In this document: in pieces, positions 16,775 to 23,470 of the stretch
How positions within the stretch are numbered: the stretch's first letter is position 1
Layout: every line of letters starts with the position of its first letter
Source: JBHHYR01 sp046757585
Lineage (GTDB): Bacteria; Desulfobacterota; Binatia; HRBIN30
Assembly: GCA_046757585.1 (NCBI GenBank)
Contig: JBHHYR010000041.1
Coordinates: 1 to 23,475 of the forward strand
DNA: 23,475 nt
Direction of reading: 5' to 3'
The notes under the pieces: model-generated
What the model saw: only the letters and a program-made list of their open reading frames with translations
Databases searched by the model: none
Told to the model about the DNA's origin: nothing
Translations under genes and position numbers: made by a program

Positions 16775-17185
16775 TCATTCTTCGGATCGGTCCTCCAAGG
16801 CATCTTCGAAACCCCGGACGTACCCTTCGCGATAGTCGCCATCGTAGAAGAGCCGGTCGATGATCGCTCCGGAGAGATACACAATGCCTCCGTAATACGG
16901 GTAGTAGGGATAGTGTGCTCCCGAGTAGTAGGCAGGAGGACAGTAATAGGCGGCGTATGGATGGTGGGAGCCATGACCATGGCCGTAGAAGGCATGGCCG
17001 TGACCGTGGAAGTGGCCGTGGAAATGGGGATGGCCGTGGAAATGGAAGGGGCCAAAGGAATGGTGATGAAAGCCGTGGTGAAATGAATGCCCGTGCCCGC
17101 CTCTGAAATGTCCGTGCTGAGCAAACGAGGCGGACGGGAGCACCAGCAGGCAGCAGACAAGGACTACGTAGAACAGGTTTCTCAT
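16775..17185 (-). CDS. Secreted histidine-rich protein
   Basis: A 136-residue protein with a Sec signal peptide: MRNLFY, a hydrophobic core VVLVCCLLVLP, then cleavage after ASFA (about residue 22). The mature N-terminal half is extremely rich in His, Gly and Phe, with about 23 histidines in some 75 residues, mostly in HGH and FHGH units. A Tyr/Pro segment (YPYYPYY) and a short hydrophobic stretch VYLSGAIIDRLFY follow, then an acidic C-terminus ending EDALEDRSEE. The composition suggests periplasmic binding of Ni, Zn, Cu or Co, but no family is recognised and buffering, delivery or resistance cannot be distinguished. GGAGG lies 4 bases before the ATG. The gene is divergent from the molybdoenzyme operon. 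Confidence 0.8.
   Translation of the reverse strand: MRNLFYVVLVCCLLVLPSASFAQHGHFRGGHGHSFHHGFHHHSFGPFHFHGHPHFHGHFHGHGHAFYGHGHGSHHPYAAYYCPPAYYSGAHYPYYPYYGGIVYLSGAIIDRLFYDGDYREGYVRGFEDALEDRSEE
17014..17045. repeat. 18-bp tandem unit in the histidine-rich gene
   Basis: The 14-base word GGCCGTGGAAATGG occurs at 17014 and again at 17032, an exact 18-base step equal to six codons. It encodes the FHGH segments on the minus strand, so the histidine tract probably grew by slippage or unequal exchange. Confidence 0.65.
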
Positions 17186-17212
17186 TGTGCCTCCAAATGA
17201 CTGGGCCAAGAA

Positions 17213-17279
17213 ACGCCGGCCTACGCGCACCCCCTCATCCGGAAGCTGTCGCTGTTCCGGAAGATGAGGGAGCCGGCGT
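17213..17279 (-). promoter_or_regulatory. Nested-stem candidate leader RNA of the histidine-rich gene
   Basis: Two stems sit inside each other. The outer stem is ACGCCGGC (17213-17220) with GCCGGCGT (17272-17279), a perfect 8 bp. The inner stem pairs CCCTCAT plus CCGGAA (17232-17244) with TTCCGG plus ATGAGGG (17255-17270), 13 bp with a 3-base bulge and a 10-base loop. It ends about 18 bases before the Shine-Dalgarno site of the histidine-rich gene on the minus strand, a typical place for a cis-regulatory RNA. It matches no riboswitch that I recognise. A DNA operator or terminator is possible instead. Confidence 0.45.
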
Positions 17280-17503
17280 CCCGGACCCCGGTCTGGGTGT
17301 GAGGGTCGGACGAGCCCGCCTCCAGGACAGGATGGCCCCCCATCCGGCATCAATCCGTTCATCAAAGAATTATCCCTTGACACGTTAAACGTCGCCTGGG
17401 GTGTGATAGTTGCGCTGGACATCTCAGGTCCCCGCTTTTCCTGGAGAAAATGGGACGCCCTCGGGCGGGGTGGGCGAAGGTGCTAGCGAGCAGCTCAGAC
17501 GGA

Positions 17504-17539
17504 ATGACATTGATCATACTGTCATATGACCTATGTCAT
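17504..17539. promoter_or_regulatory. Operator-like cluster of ATGACA/TGTCAT half-sites
   Basis: The 10-base perfect palindrome GTCATATGAC (17521-17530) lies between ATGACAT (17504-17510) and its inverse ATGTCAT (17533-17539), with TGATCA at 17511-17516. The repeated half-sites stand out in an AT-rich island of GC-rich DNA, consistent with binding of one or two regulator dimers. A TATGAT hexamer at 17570 is a possible -10 element. The regulator is unknown. Confidence 0.45.
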
Positions 17540-17786
17540 CCGCCGGCGAGTCGGTTGGGCGCTAGGATATATGATGTGTGGTATTCCTGTCAGCTGGCCG
17601 TGGGTGCTGCGAACGCCGGGGCACGGTGGCGAGCACGGTCCCAGCGCGCCGCCGTGTGCTACCCGTGGTTTCTGCACCTAGTTGCAGCCGTTCGGAATCA
17701 CGCTCACGTGTTCCGCAAGGTCCCCCTCCTTTGGCGAACTGCTCATGTCGTACATCTCGTGGTGCTGGAGACTGCGCAGGGAAGTG

Positions 17787-17803
17787 CCCCTTTGTCAAAG
17801 GGG
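17787..17803. repeat. CCCCTTT/AAAGGGG hairpin
   Basis: CCCCTTTG and CAAAGGGG form an almost continuous palindrome (7 bp stem with a 3-base loop) followed by a purine-rich tail. From memory, similar C-run/TTTG/AAAG palindromes recur as dispersed repeats in many proteobacterial genomes, so this is probably part of an interspersed palindromic element. Confidence 0.45.
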
Positions 17804-17870
17804 GAAGCTCACCCGCTTAACCGGCAGTGTCCGGAAAGCCAAGATGTCGGCAAAAACCAGTTTCAGGGAT

Positions 17871-17935
17871 GGGGTTGGGGGGAGGTAGAAGTGCGGCGGT
17901 CGCGACCTCCCCCTTGCCCCCTCCTTGGTCAGGAG
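17871..17935. repeat. Inverted repeat of G and C runs upstream of the molybdoenzyme operon
   Basis: Arms at 17871-17886 and 17905-17920 match at 13 of 16 positions around an 18-base loop, and a second small stem CCTCCTTGG-type (CTCCT/AGGAG, 17921-17935) follows at once. The composition resembles common dispersed GC-rich palindromes. It ends about 43 bases before the ribosome site of the beta-subunit gene, so it lies in the transcript leader if the promoter is upstream. Confidence 0.45.
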
Positions 17936-17991
17936 AGGGAAATCCATATGTCACCGCGTGTGTGAACAGCAGTACTCAAGGAGGTCTCCAG

Positions 17992-19086
17992 ATGGCGTAC
18001 GAGCGGAGGGATGTACGGGAGCTGATGAGATCGAAGCGGCAGGTCGGCATGGTCATGGACCTGAACAAGTGTATCGGCTGCCAGAGCTGCTCGGTCGCGT
18101 GCAAAACCCTCTGGACCGACCAGCCGGGAATGGAAAACATGTGGTGGAACAACGTCGCGACGCAACCCGCCAAGGGATACCCGAAAAATTGGCGCCATCT
18201 CGGCGGTGGCTATGACGAGAACGGCAAGATGGTCAAGGGCGAGTTGCCCGAACTGGAGGAGTACGGGCGGGCGTGGGAGTTCAACTTCAACGAAGTTCAG
18301 ATGTCGGGCCAAGGGTTCGAGAAAGCCCTGCGACCTCTCGGTGCTGAGCCCCGGTGGGGGCCAAATTGGGAAGAGGACCAGGGAGGAGGCGAATGGCCCA
18401 ATGCCTACTATTTCTATCTGCCACGGATCTGCAACCATTGCACGCGCCCGTCGTGCGTGGACGCCTGCCCCCGTCAGGCCCTCTACAAGAGGGAGGAAGA
18501 TGGCATCGTCGTCTTGGATCAAGAGCGATGCAATGGGTACCGGCTCTGCATGGAGGCGTGCCCTTACAAGAAGATTTACTGGAACCACCTGACGAAGACA
18601 GGACAGAAATGCATCTTCTGCTATCCCCGAATCGAGCACGGAATCGCCCCCGCTTGTGCCCGCCAGTGTCCGGGCCGGCTTCGGTTCCTCGGATACTTGG
18701 ACGACGAAGACGGTCCAGTCTACAAGCTCGCAAGAAAATGGAAAGTCGCCTTGCCTCTGCTGCCGCAGTCGGGATGCGACGCCAATGTGTTTTATGTGCC
18801 GCCCCTGTCGCCGCCTAGAATTGACGCCAATGGCGAGGAGATCGCAGGCGAGTCCAGGATCCCCGTGGAGTTGCTCCGCGAGCTGTTCGGTCACGAGGTG
18901 GAGCGCGCCTTGAAAACCCTCGAGGCAGAAATGGCGAAGACCCGCAGGGGCGAGAGGTCGGAGCTGATGGACATCTTGATTGCACGCAATTGGCACACGA
19001 TGTTTCAGCTCGGACGTGAGATGCAGGTCATCCCGGACGAGGTCGGCATGACAGTGCCCCCGAGCTCGGCCAGAGGCGTGCGATGA
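17992..19086 (+). CDS. Iron-sulfur beta subunit of a type II DMSO reductase-family enzyme
   Basis: A 364-residue electron-transfer subunit resembling the beta subunits of ethylbenzene dehydrogenase, steroid C25 dehydrogenase, DMS dehydrogenase and NarH. It holds four cluster motifs: Cys27/30/33/37 (CIGCQSCSVAC), Cys147/150/155/159, Cys180/186/190 and Cys207/210/222/226. In the third group CNGYRLC has Tyr183 where a fourth Cys would sit, which predicts one [3Fe-4S] and three [4Fe-4S] clusters. There is no signal peptide, so it is probably carried out with the Tat-exported alpha subunit. A strong AAGGAGGT lies 6 bases before the ATG; the upstream in-frame extension to 17827 is not coding. It is first in the operon, 27 bases before the gamma gene. 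Confidence 0.92.
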   Translation: MAYERRDVRELMRSKRQVGMVMDLNKCIGCQSCSVACKTLWTDQPGMENMWWNNVATQPAKGYPKNWRHLGGGYDENGKMVKGELPELEEYGRAWEFNFNEVQMSGQGFEKALRPLGAEPRWGPNWEEDQGGGEWPNAYYFYLPRICNHCTRPSCVDACPRQALYKREEDGIVVLDQERCNGYRLCMEACPYKKIYWNHLTKTGQKCIFCYPRIEHGIAPACARQCPGRLRFLGYLDDEDGPVYKLARKWKVALPLLPQSGCDANVFYVPPLSPPRIDANGEEIAGESRIPVELLRELFGHEVERALKTLEAEMAKTRRGERSELMDILIARNWHTMFQLGREMQVIPDEVGMTVPPSSARGVR

Positions 19087-19113
19087 GCCAGAAGTACTCG
19101 ATGAAGGGCGACG

Positions 19114-19764
19114 ATGAAATCACAGAAAGTCGGAGCGACGGCAGCGCAGATTCTCGATCCCGGTGGTAGCCTTTGGAGCGGAGTCTCCTCGCAGGAGGTT
19201 CGGTTGCAGCCAACCCCGGTGGACGCGATTCCGTCGAAGTACGTCCACGACACGCTTGATCCCAGGAGCGTCGGCAAGACTCAGGCGGTGCACGTGAAGT
19301 CGGTCCACACCGGGAGTGAGATCTTCTTTCGGCTGGAATGGACCGACGAGACGAAGGACACCGACGTCAGCCAGCCACATTTGTTTCCGGATGCCGCGGC
19401 GATCCTGTTTCCCATGAAAGGCGACGCTCCGCTTCCGCTCATGGGGTCGAAGATCCAACCGGTGAACGCGTGGTATTGGCGAGCCGATGAAGAGAAACCG
19501 TTCAACGTGACCGCCGCCGGCCTAGGAACGACGGAGCGGTCGCGGAGGAGTTTTCTGCGAGCGAAGGGGAACTGGGAGGGGCGAAAATGGCGCGTCGTGA
19601 TCGGACGACCACTCAAAGTGGAGGAGCAAAAGGACGAGACCATCCAACTGGCGGTCGGAGACACCGTCAAGGTGGCGTTTGCGGTGTGGGAAGGCCGCAA
19701 TAAGGAGCGCCACGGTGCCAAGTCGTTTTCGGGACACTGGTACGATTTGGAAATTACGACCTGA
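19114..19764 (+). CDS. Heme b gamma subunit of a type II DMSO reductase-family enzyme
   Basis: A 216-residue protein of the ethylbenzene dehydrogenase gamma/DMS dehydrogenase heme-subunit family. It has the beta-sandwich signatures VHTGSEIFFRLEWTDET, the central DAAAILFPM (93-101) and MGSKIQPVNAWYWR, and the end KSFSGHWYDLEI. In characterised relatives a Met and a Lys ligate heme b; Met110 in LPLMGS and Lys203 in GAKSFSGHW are the candidates. There is no hydrophobic N-terminal signal, so it may be exported together with the alpha subunit. AAGGG lies 6 bases before the ATG. The subunit would take electrons from the beta clusters and pass them to a periplasmic cytochrome c, or the reverse in a reductase. 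Confidence 0.88.
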   Translation: MKSQKVGATAAQILDPGGSLWSGVSSQEVRLQPTPVDAIPSKYVHDTLDPRSVGKTQAVHVKSVHTGSEIFFRLEWTDETKDTDVSQPHLFPDAAAILFPMKGDAPLPLMGSKIQPVNAWYWRADEEKPFNVTAAGLGTTERSRRSFLRAKGNWEGRKWRVVIGRPLKVEEQKDETIQLAVGDTVKVAFAVWEGRNKERHGAKSFSGHWYDLEITT

Positions 19765-19822
19765 CGCCCCGGAAGCGGATGCTGCATGCGTGGGAAGGCA
19801 AGAGAGCGGAAAGGACGAAGCC

Positions 19823-22636
19823 ATGTCGATTGACCTGACGCGCCGGGTATTTCTGCAGTGGAGTGGTCTGACGACTCTATCGTTGCTGCTGCCGAATTTT
19901 TCCTTGCGACCGGTGGGGGCCGCGACAGCCGGTGCCGTGAGCTATCGCGGCTGGGAGGATCTCTACCGCAAGAAGTGGACCTGGGACAAGGTCGTGCGCT
20001 GCACCCACCAGCACTGGCACTGCGGAAAGGGCTGTGCGTTCAAAGCGTACATCAAAGAAGGCCTGGTGTTTCGTGAGGAGCAATCCGGCGACTACGCGGG
20101 TACCCCCGCGGACGCGCCGGACTACAATCCGCGCGGCTGCCCCATGGGGGTCTCTTCGGCCGAAGACATGTATAAGCCCTCCCGCCTTCTGTACCCGTTG
20201 AAGCGACAAGGGAAGAGGGGAGAGGGGAAATGGAAGAAGGTGAGCTGGGCGGAAGCGATTGAAGACATTGCGGGGAAGATCGTAGACACGATTCACAATC
20301 ACGGTTCCGAGACCATCGTCACCGGCAGTGGTGCGAGCTGCACGGCCGATCCCAGTGCGGCGGCGGCGGGGCGAACTCGTTTTCTGGACCTGTTGGGTGG
20401 GGCGTTTGTGGACGGGGACTGGGCGATGTCGGGGGATCTGCAGCTCGGGTCCGCCGTAACCTTGGGGAATCAGAGTTACGAGAGCGGGACGTGTGACGAG
20501 TGGTTTCACGCGGATTACATCGCGATCTGGGCGTGTAATCCAAACTATACGCGGCAGCCCGACGTCCATTTCCTGTACGAGGCGCGGTACAACGGGACGC
20601 GGCTGGTGACGATCACGCCGGACTACAATCCTTCGTCGATCCACGCGGATCTGTGGATTCCAATCAGGGGGAGGACGGACGCTGCGTTTATTCTGTCGAT
20701 GTGCCAAGTCATCGTGCAGGAGAAGCTGTACCAGGCTGCCTACGTCAAGGAGCAGACGGATCTGCCCTTCCTGGTGAGGGAAGACACTCAGCGCTTCTTG
20801 CGGGAGAACGACATGGAGGCGACGGGGAGCGACGCGGTCTTCTATGTATGGGATGCGAAGGCACGCGGGCTGCGGAAGGCCCCTGGCAGCATGGGGTCGA
20901 GCGAGAAAACTCTCCGCTGGGCCGGCGTCGATCCGGCGCTGGAGGGCTCTTGGAAGGTGCGGCTGGCCTCGGGACAGACAGTGCGCGTGCGTCCGGTGTT
21001 TTCGTGGATGAAGGAGCGTCTGCAGGGCTACACGCCGGAGCACGCGTCGAAGATCACAGGGCTCGGCACCAACCTGATTCGCAACGAGGCGAAGCGGATT
21101 GCCAAGGCCAAGGCCGCCATGGTGTTCTGTACCTGGGGGAACGGAAAACTGTTTCATAGCGACTTGATGGAACGCTGCTGGCTTCTGCTCTTGGCGCTCA
21201 CAGGGAACACCGGCAAGAAGGGCGGGGGCTATCGCTGCGGCAATCTCTGGCCGGGCGCCATGCCGAGCCGCTTCTTCATGCCCCTTTCCGCGAAACTGCG
21301 ACAGGATCGGGAGGGAACGGGCCCCGGAGGCTCTGTCGGATCGATCGTCTCGTCCTCCCTGCCCTGGCTGTACTACCACGCGGGAATGAAGCAGGCGATG
21401 GGGCCGAAGGAATGGATCGATCCGCACATGAAGAAAACGGTGGGGGAGTACATCGAAGAGGCCGTAGCAAAGAAATGGCGGCCGGTGCTCCCCGCGCCCG
21501 GCAAGGATCCCAAGATTTACATCGAGATGGGGCTGAACTTGCTGCGCATGGCTCCGGACGCCAAGGACATTCGTAACGTGCTTTTGCCCAAGCTCGACCT
21601 CATGGTGACGGTGGATTACCGTATGAGCTCCAGCGCGCTGTGGTCGGATTACGTGCTCCCCGCCGCCTTCCAGTACGAGAAAACAGGCGTGAAGTATGCG
21701 ATGGGATGGATTCCCTGGTGTCATTTTACGGAACGGGCCGCCGCGCCCCTCGGCGAGGCGAAGGACGAGTGGGAGATTTTCGGCTTGCTCGCCAAGAAGG
21801 TTCAGGAGATCGCCATTCAGAAGGGGCTCAGGAAGTACAAGGACGGGATCTACGGGTTGGAGCGCGACCTCGGTACCTTGGACGAGGACTACCGTGGCGG
21901 GTTCCAGCTCAAGGGCGACGAGGAGAAGATCCTACAGGCGCAGCTGGACATGGCGCCGTGCATGCAGGGGATCACCGTCGAGCAGCTCAAGAAGGACGGC
22001 ATTGCCTGGTTGAAGGTGACCCCGGAGATGTCGTCGAGAGTGCAGTCGGCAACGAGCTGGCTGGAGCCGGGTAAGCCATACACGCCTGGCTTGCGCTACA
22101 CGCAGAGAAAGGACCCGTGGCCAACGCTGACCGGGCGGCAGCAGTTTTACATTGATCACGCGCGGTTCCTTGAGTTTGACGAACATCTACCGCGCCACAA
22201 GGAGCCTCCGAAGTTGGGTGGCAACTACCCGATTCGGCTGACTTCCGGCCATGCGCGCTGGTCGAACCACAGCGGCAATCGGGACAACCCGGTTCTGCTG
22301 AGACTCCAGCGCGGAGAGCCCGTCCTCTACCTCAATCTCAGAGACGCCGCGGCTCGCGGTATCAAGGATGGAGACCTGGTTCGGGTGTACAACGATTTGG
22401 GAGAGCTGAAGGTCCGCGTGAAGCTCTACCCGGCCGGCCAGCCGGGCATGGCCCTGTACTATCACGGTTGGGAACGGTACCAGTTCCCGGGACAGATGCC
22501 CTTCGATCAAGTGAACGCACCGGTGGCCAAGCCGGTCAACCTGATTGGGGACTATGGGCACTTGTTTTACGCCATGGGACATTTCGATGCCAACTCGGCC
22601 AAACGAGACAACGTCGCAGAAATCGAAAAGCTCTGA
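19823..22636 (+). CDS. Molybdenum catalytic alpha subunit, type II DMSO reductase family (EBDH/C25DH-like)
   Basis: A 937-residue Mo-bis-guanine-dinucleotide enzyme. The N-terminus TRRVFLQWSG plus a hydrophobic stretch is a Tat signal, so it acts in the periplasm. The N-terminal cluster region is THQHWHCGKGC with Cys67, Cys71 and Cys106 (RGCPMG). The His is at 62 or 64, giving H-x4-C or H-x2-C rather than the usual H-x3-C. Asp205 in SGDLQLGS aligns with the Mo-binding Asp of NarG and marks the type II group. ITPDYNPSS, LALTGNTGKKGGG and a C-terminal NLIGDYGHLFY also fit. AAGGA precedes the ATG at 19823 by 7 bases. Ethylbenzene-type hydroxylase, DMS dehydrogenase or oxyanion reductase cannot be told apart by eye. 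Confidence 0.93.
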   Translation: MSIDLTRRVFLQWSGLTTLSLLLPNFSLRPVGAATAGAVSYRGWEDLYRKKWTWDKVVRCTHQHWHCGKGCAFKAYIKEGLVFREEQSGDYAGTPADAPDYNPRGCPMGVSSAEDMYKPSRLLYPLKRQGKRGEGKWKKVSWAEAIEDIAGKIVDTIHNHGSETIVTGSGASCTADPSAAAAGRTRFLDLLGGAFVDGDWAMSGDLQLGSAVTLGNQSYESGTCDEWFHADYIAIWACNPNYTRQPDVHFLYEARYNGTRLVTITPDYNPSSIHADLWIPIRGRTDAAFILSMCQVIVQEKLYQAAYVKEQTDLPFLVREDTQRFLRENDMEATGSDAVFYVWDAKARGLRKAPGSMGSSEKTLRWAGVDPALEGSWKVRLASGQTVRVRPVFSWMKERLQGYTPEHASKITGLGTNLIRNEAKRIAKAKAAMVFCTWGNGKLFHSDLMERCWLLLLALTGNTGKKGGGYRCGNLWPGAMPSRFFMPLSAKLRQDREGTGPGGSVGSIVSSSLPWLYYHAGMKQAMGPKEWIDPHMKKTVGEYIEEAVAKKWRPVLPAPGKDPKIYIEMGLNLLRMAPDAKDIRNVLLPKLDLMVTVDYRMSSSALWSDYVLPAAFQYEKTGVKYAMGWIPWCHFTERAAAPLGEAKDEWEIFGLLAKKVQEIAIQKGLRKYKDGIYGLERDLGTLDEDYRGGFQLKGDEEKILQAQLDMAPCMQGITVEQLKKDGIAWLKVTPEMSSRVQSATSWLEPGKPYTPGLRYTQRKDPWPTLTGRQQFYIDHARFLEFDEHLPRHKEPPKLGGNYPIRLTSGHARWSNHSGNRDNPVLLRLQRGEPVLYLNLRDAAARGIKDGDLVRVYNDLGELKVRVKLYPAGQPGMALYYHGWERYQFPGQMPFDQVNAPVAKPVNLIGDYGHLFYAMGHFDANSAKRDNVAEIEKL

Positions 22637-22645
22637 CTCTTCGAT

Positions 22646-23326
22646 ATGAAAACCGTGGCGGAGCTCCCAGCGTTGTGCCTGGACGATTTACCTGCTGCGG
22701 GCAAAACGGCTGCCGCCCGCAGTGCGCTGTACCAGCTACTCCTCGGGATGCTGGCGTATCCAACAGTGGATCTTTGCACTGCCGTTCAGGACGGTCGCTG
22801 TGAGAAGGCGGTCCGTACGTGCCTCGCGCACGTGCCTTGCGATCTGACCTGGACCGGCGCTGGCTTCTCGGACACGCTCGCGCAACTCGAAGTCGACTAC
22901 ACGCGGTTGTTCCTCGTTGACCCGTGTTGCCCGCTGCGCGAAACGGCGTATAGCTTTGCGCGGCAGAATGTCTGGGAAGAGCTGTTGAGATTCTACGAGT
23001 TTTTCGGGCTGCGCCTGGTGCTTTCCGAAGATCAGTTGCCGGATCACCTCTGTGTGCAGCTCGGGTTCCTCCATTTCCTCACGTTTCGGGAAGCGGAATG
23101 TGCGGGTGGCGGCGCTGCAATCGACTTCGCGCGGGCGGAGCGAGACTTCCTTGCGCGCCACGTGTGCCGTTGGGTTCCGAAAGCAGCGGAGGGCCTGCGC
23201 GCGTCGTTGCAGCGGGAAAAGGTGAACGTGACAGGTGGGATTTCCTTCTACTCCAGCGTTATGGATTTGGTGCAAGATTTCGTCTCGGCCGATCGGGAAT
23301 ATCTGGAACGAAGCGTACCATCTTGA
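22646..23326 (+). CDS. TorD/DmsD-like molybdoenzyme maturation chaperone
   Basis: A 226-residue all-helical protein of the TorD family, which binds the Tat signal of a molybdoenzyme and helps insert the cofactor before export. Recognisable segments are SALYQLLLGMLAYP near residue 30, LEVDYTRLFLVDP, then CPLRETAYSF, ELLRFYEFFGL, LPDHLCVQLGFLHFL and a C-terminal SVMDLVQDFVSADREYL. This resembles EbdD and DdhD, encoded last in the corresponding operons. It begins 9 bases after the alpha-subunit stop, with only a weak ribosome site, so translation is probably coupled. It has no catalytic role of its own. Confidence 0.85.
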   Translation: MKTVAELPALCLDDLPAAGKTAAARSALYQLLLGMLAYPTVDLCTAVQDGRCEKAVRTCLAHVPCDLTWTGAGFSDTLAQLEVDYTRLFLVDPCCPLRETAYSFARQNVWEELLRFYEFFGLRLVLSEDQLPDHLCVQLGFLHFLTFREAECAGGGAAIDFARAERDFLARHVCRWVPKAAEGLRASLQREKVNVTGGISFYSSVMDLVQDFVSADREYLERSVPS

Positions 23327-23369
23327 TCGTTTGGGTTCGTCCCGCAGCGATCTGCTGTGGGCGATGCCT

Positions 23370-23386
23370 TGCGCACACAGTGCGCA
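23370..23386. terminator. Hairpin after the chaperone gene
   Basis: TGCGCAC and GTGCGCA form a perfect 7-bp stem with an ACA loop, 43 bases after the chaperone stop. It could attenuate or end transcription before the next gene, but no T-tract follows. Confidence 0.35.
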
Positions 23387-23470
23387 TGTTCTCCTGAATC
23401 AGCGCTTGTGGCGCACCGAGGCGATCGAGTATGGTCCTTCGAACGCATGACGGCGTGCTGGAGGTGACTC

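Larger units (their letters stand above)
17186..17991. other. 806-base non-coding, hairpin-rich region
   Basis: No gene is supported here. The region separates the histidine-rich gene (minus) from the molybdoenzyme operon (plus) and must hold both promoters. It contains a nested leader hairpin (17213-17279), smaller stems CCGGACC/GGTCTGG (17281-17296) and GGATGG/CCATCC (17330-17345), a TTGACA hexamer at 17377 without a good -10, an AT-rich palindromic cluster (17504-17539), a stem at 17787-17803 and a C/G-run inverted repeat at 17871-17935. The molybdoenzyme ribosome site AAGGAGGT is at 17978-17985. Confidence 0.6.

Noticed and set aside
16980..17100. Possible CRISPR or satellite array
   Set aside because: The repetition is coding, with a 6-codon period encoding histidine-rich units; there are no spacers.
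17377..17409. Sigma-70 promoter based on TTGACA at 17377
   Set aside because: No -10 hexamer at 16-18 base spacing; the nearest AT-rich candidates are 19-22 bases away.
17450..17965. 171-codon plus-strand frame before the molybdoenzyme operon
   Set aside because: It runs through palindromic repeats, has low-complexity translation and no family resemblance; the region looks regulatory.
19877..21724. 615-codon minus-strand frame opposite the molybdoenzyme alpha subunit
   Set aside because: Arg/Pro/His-rich shadow of a conserved enzyme with no family motifs.
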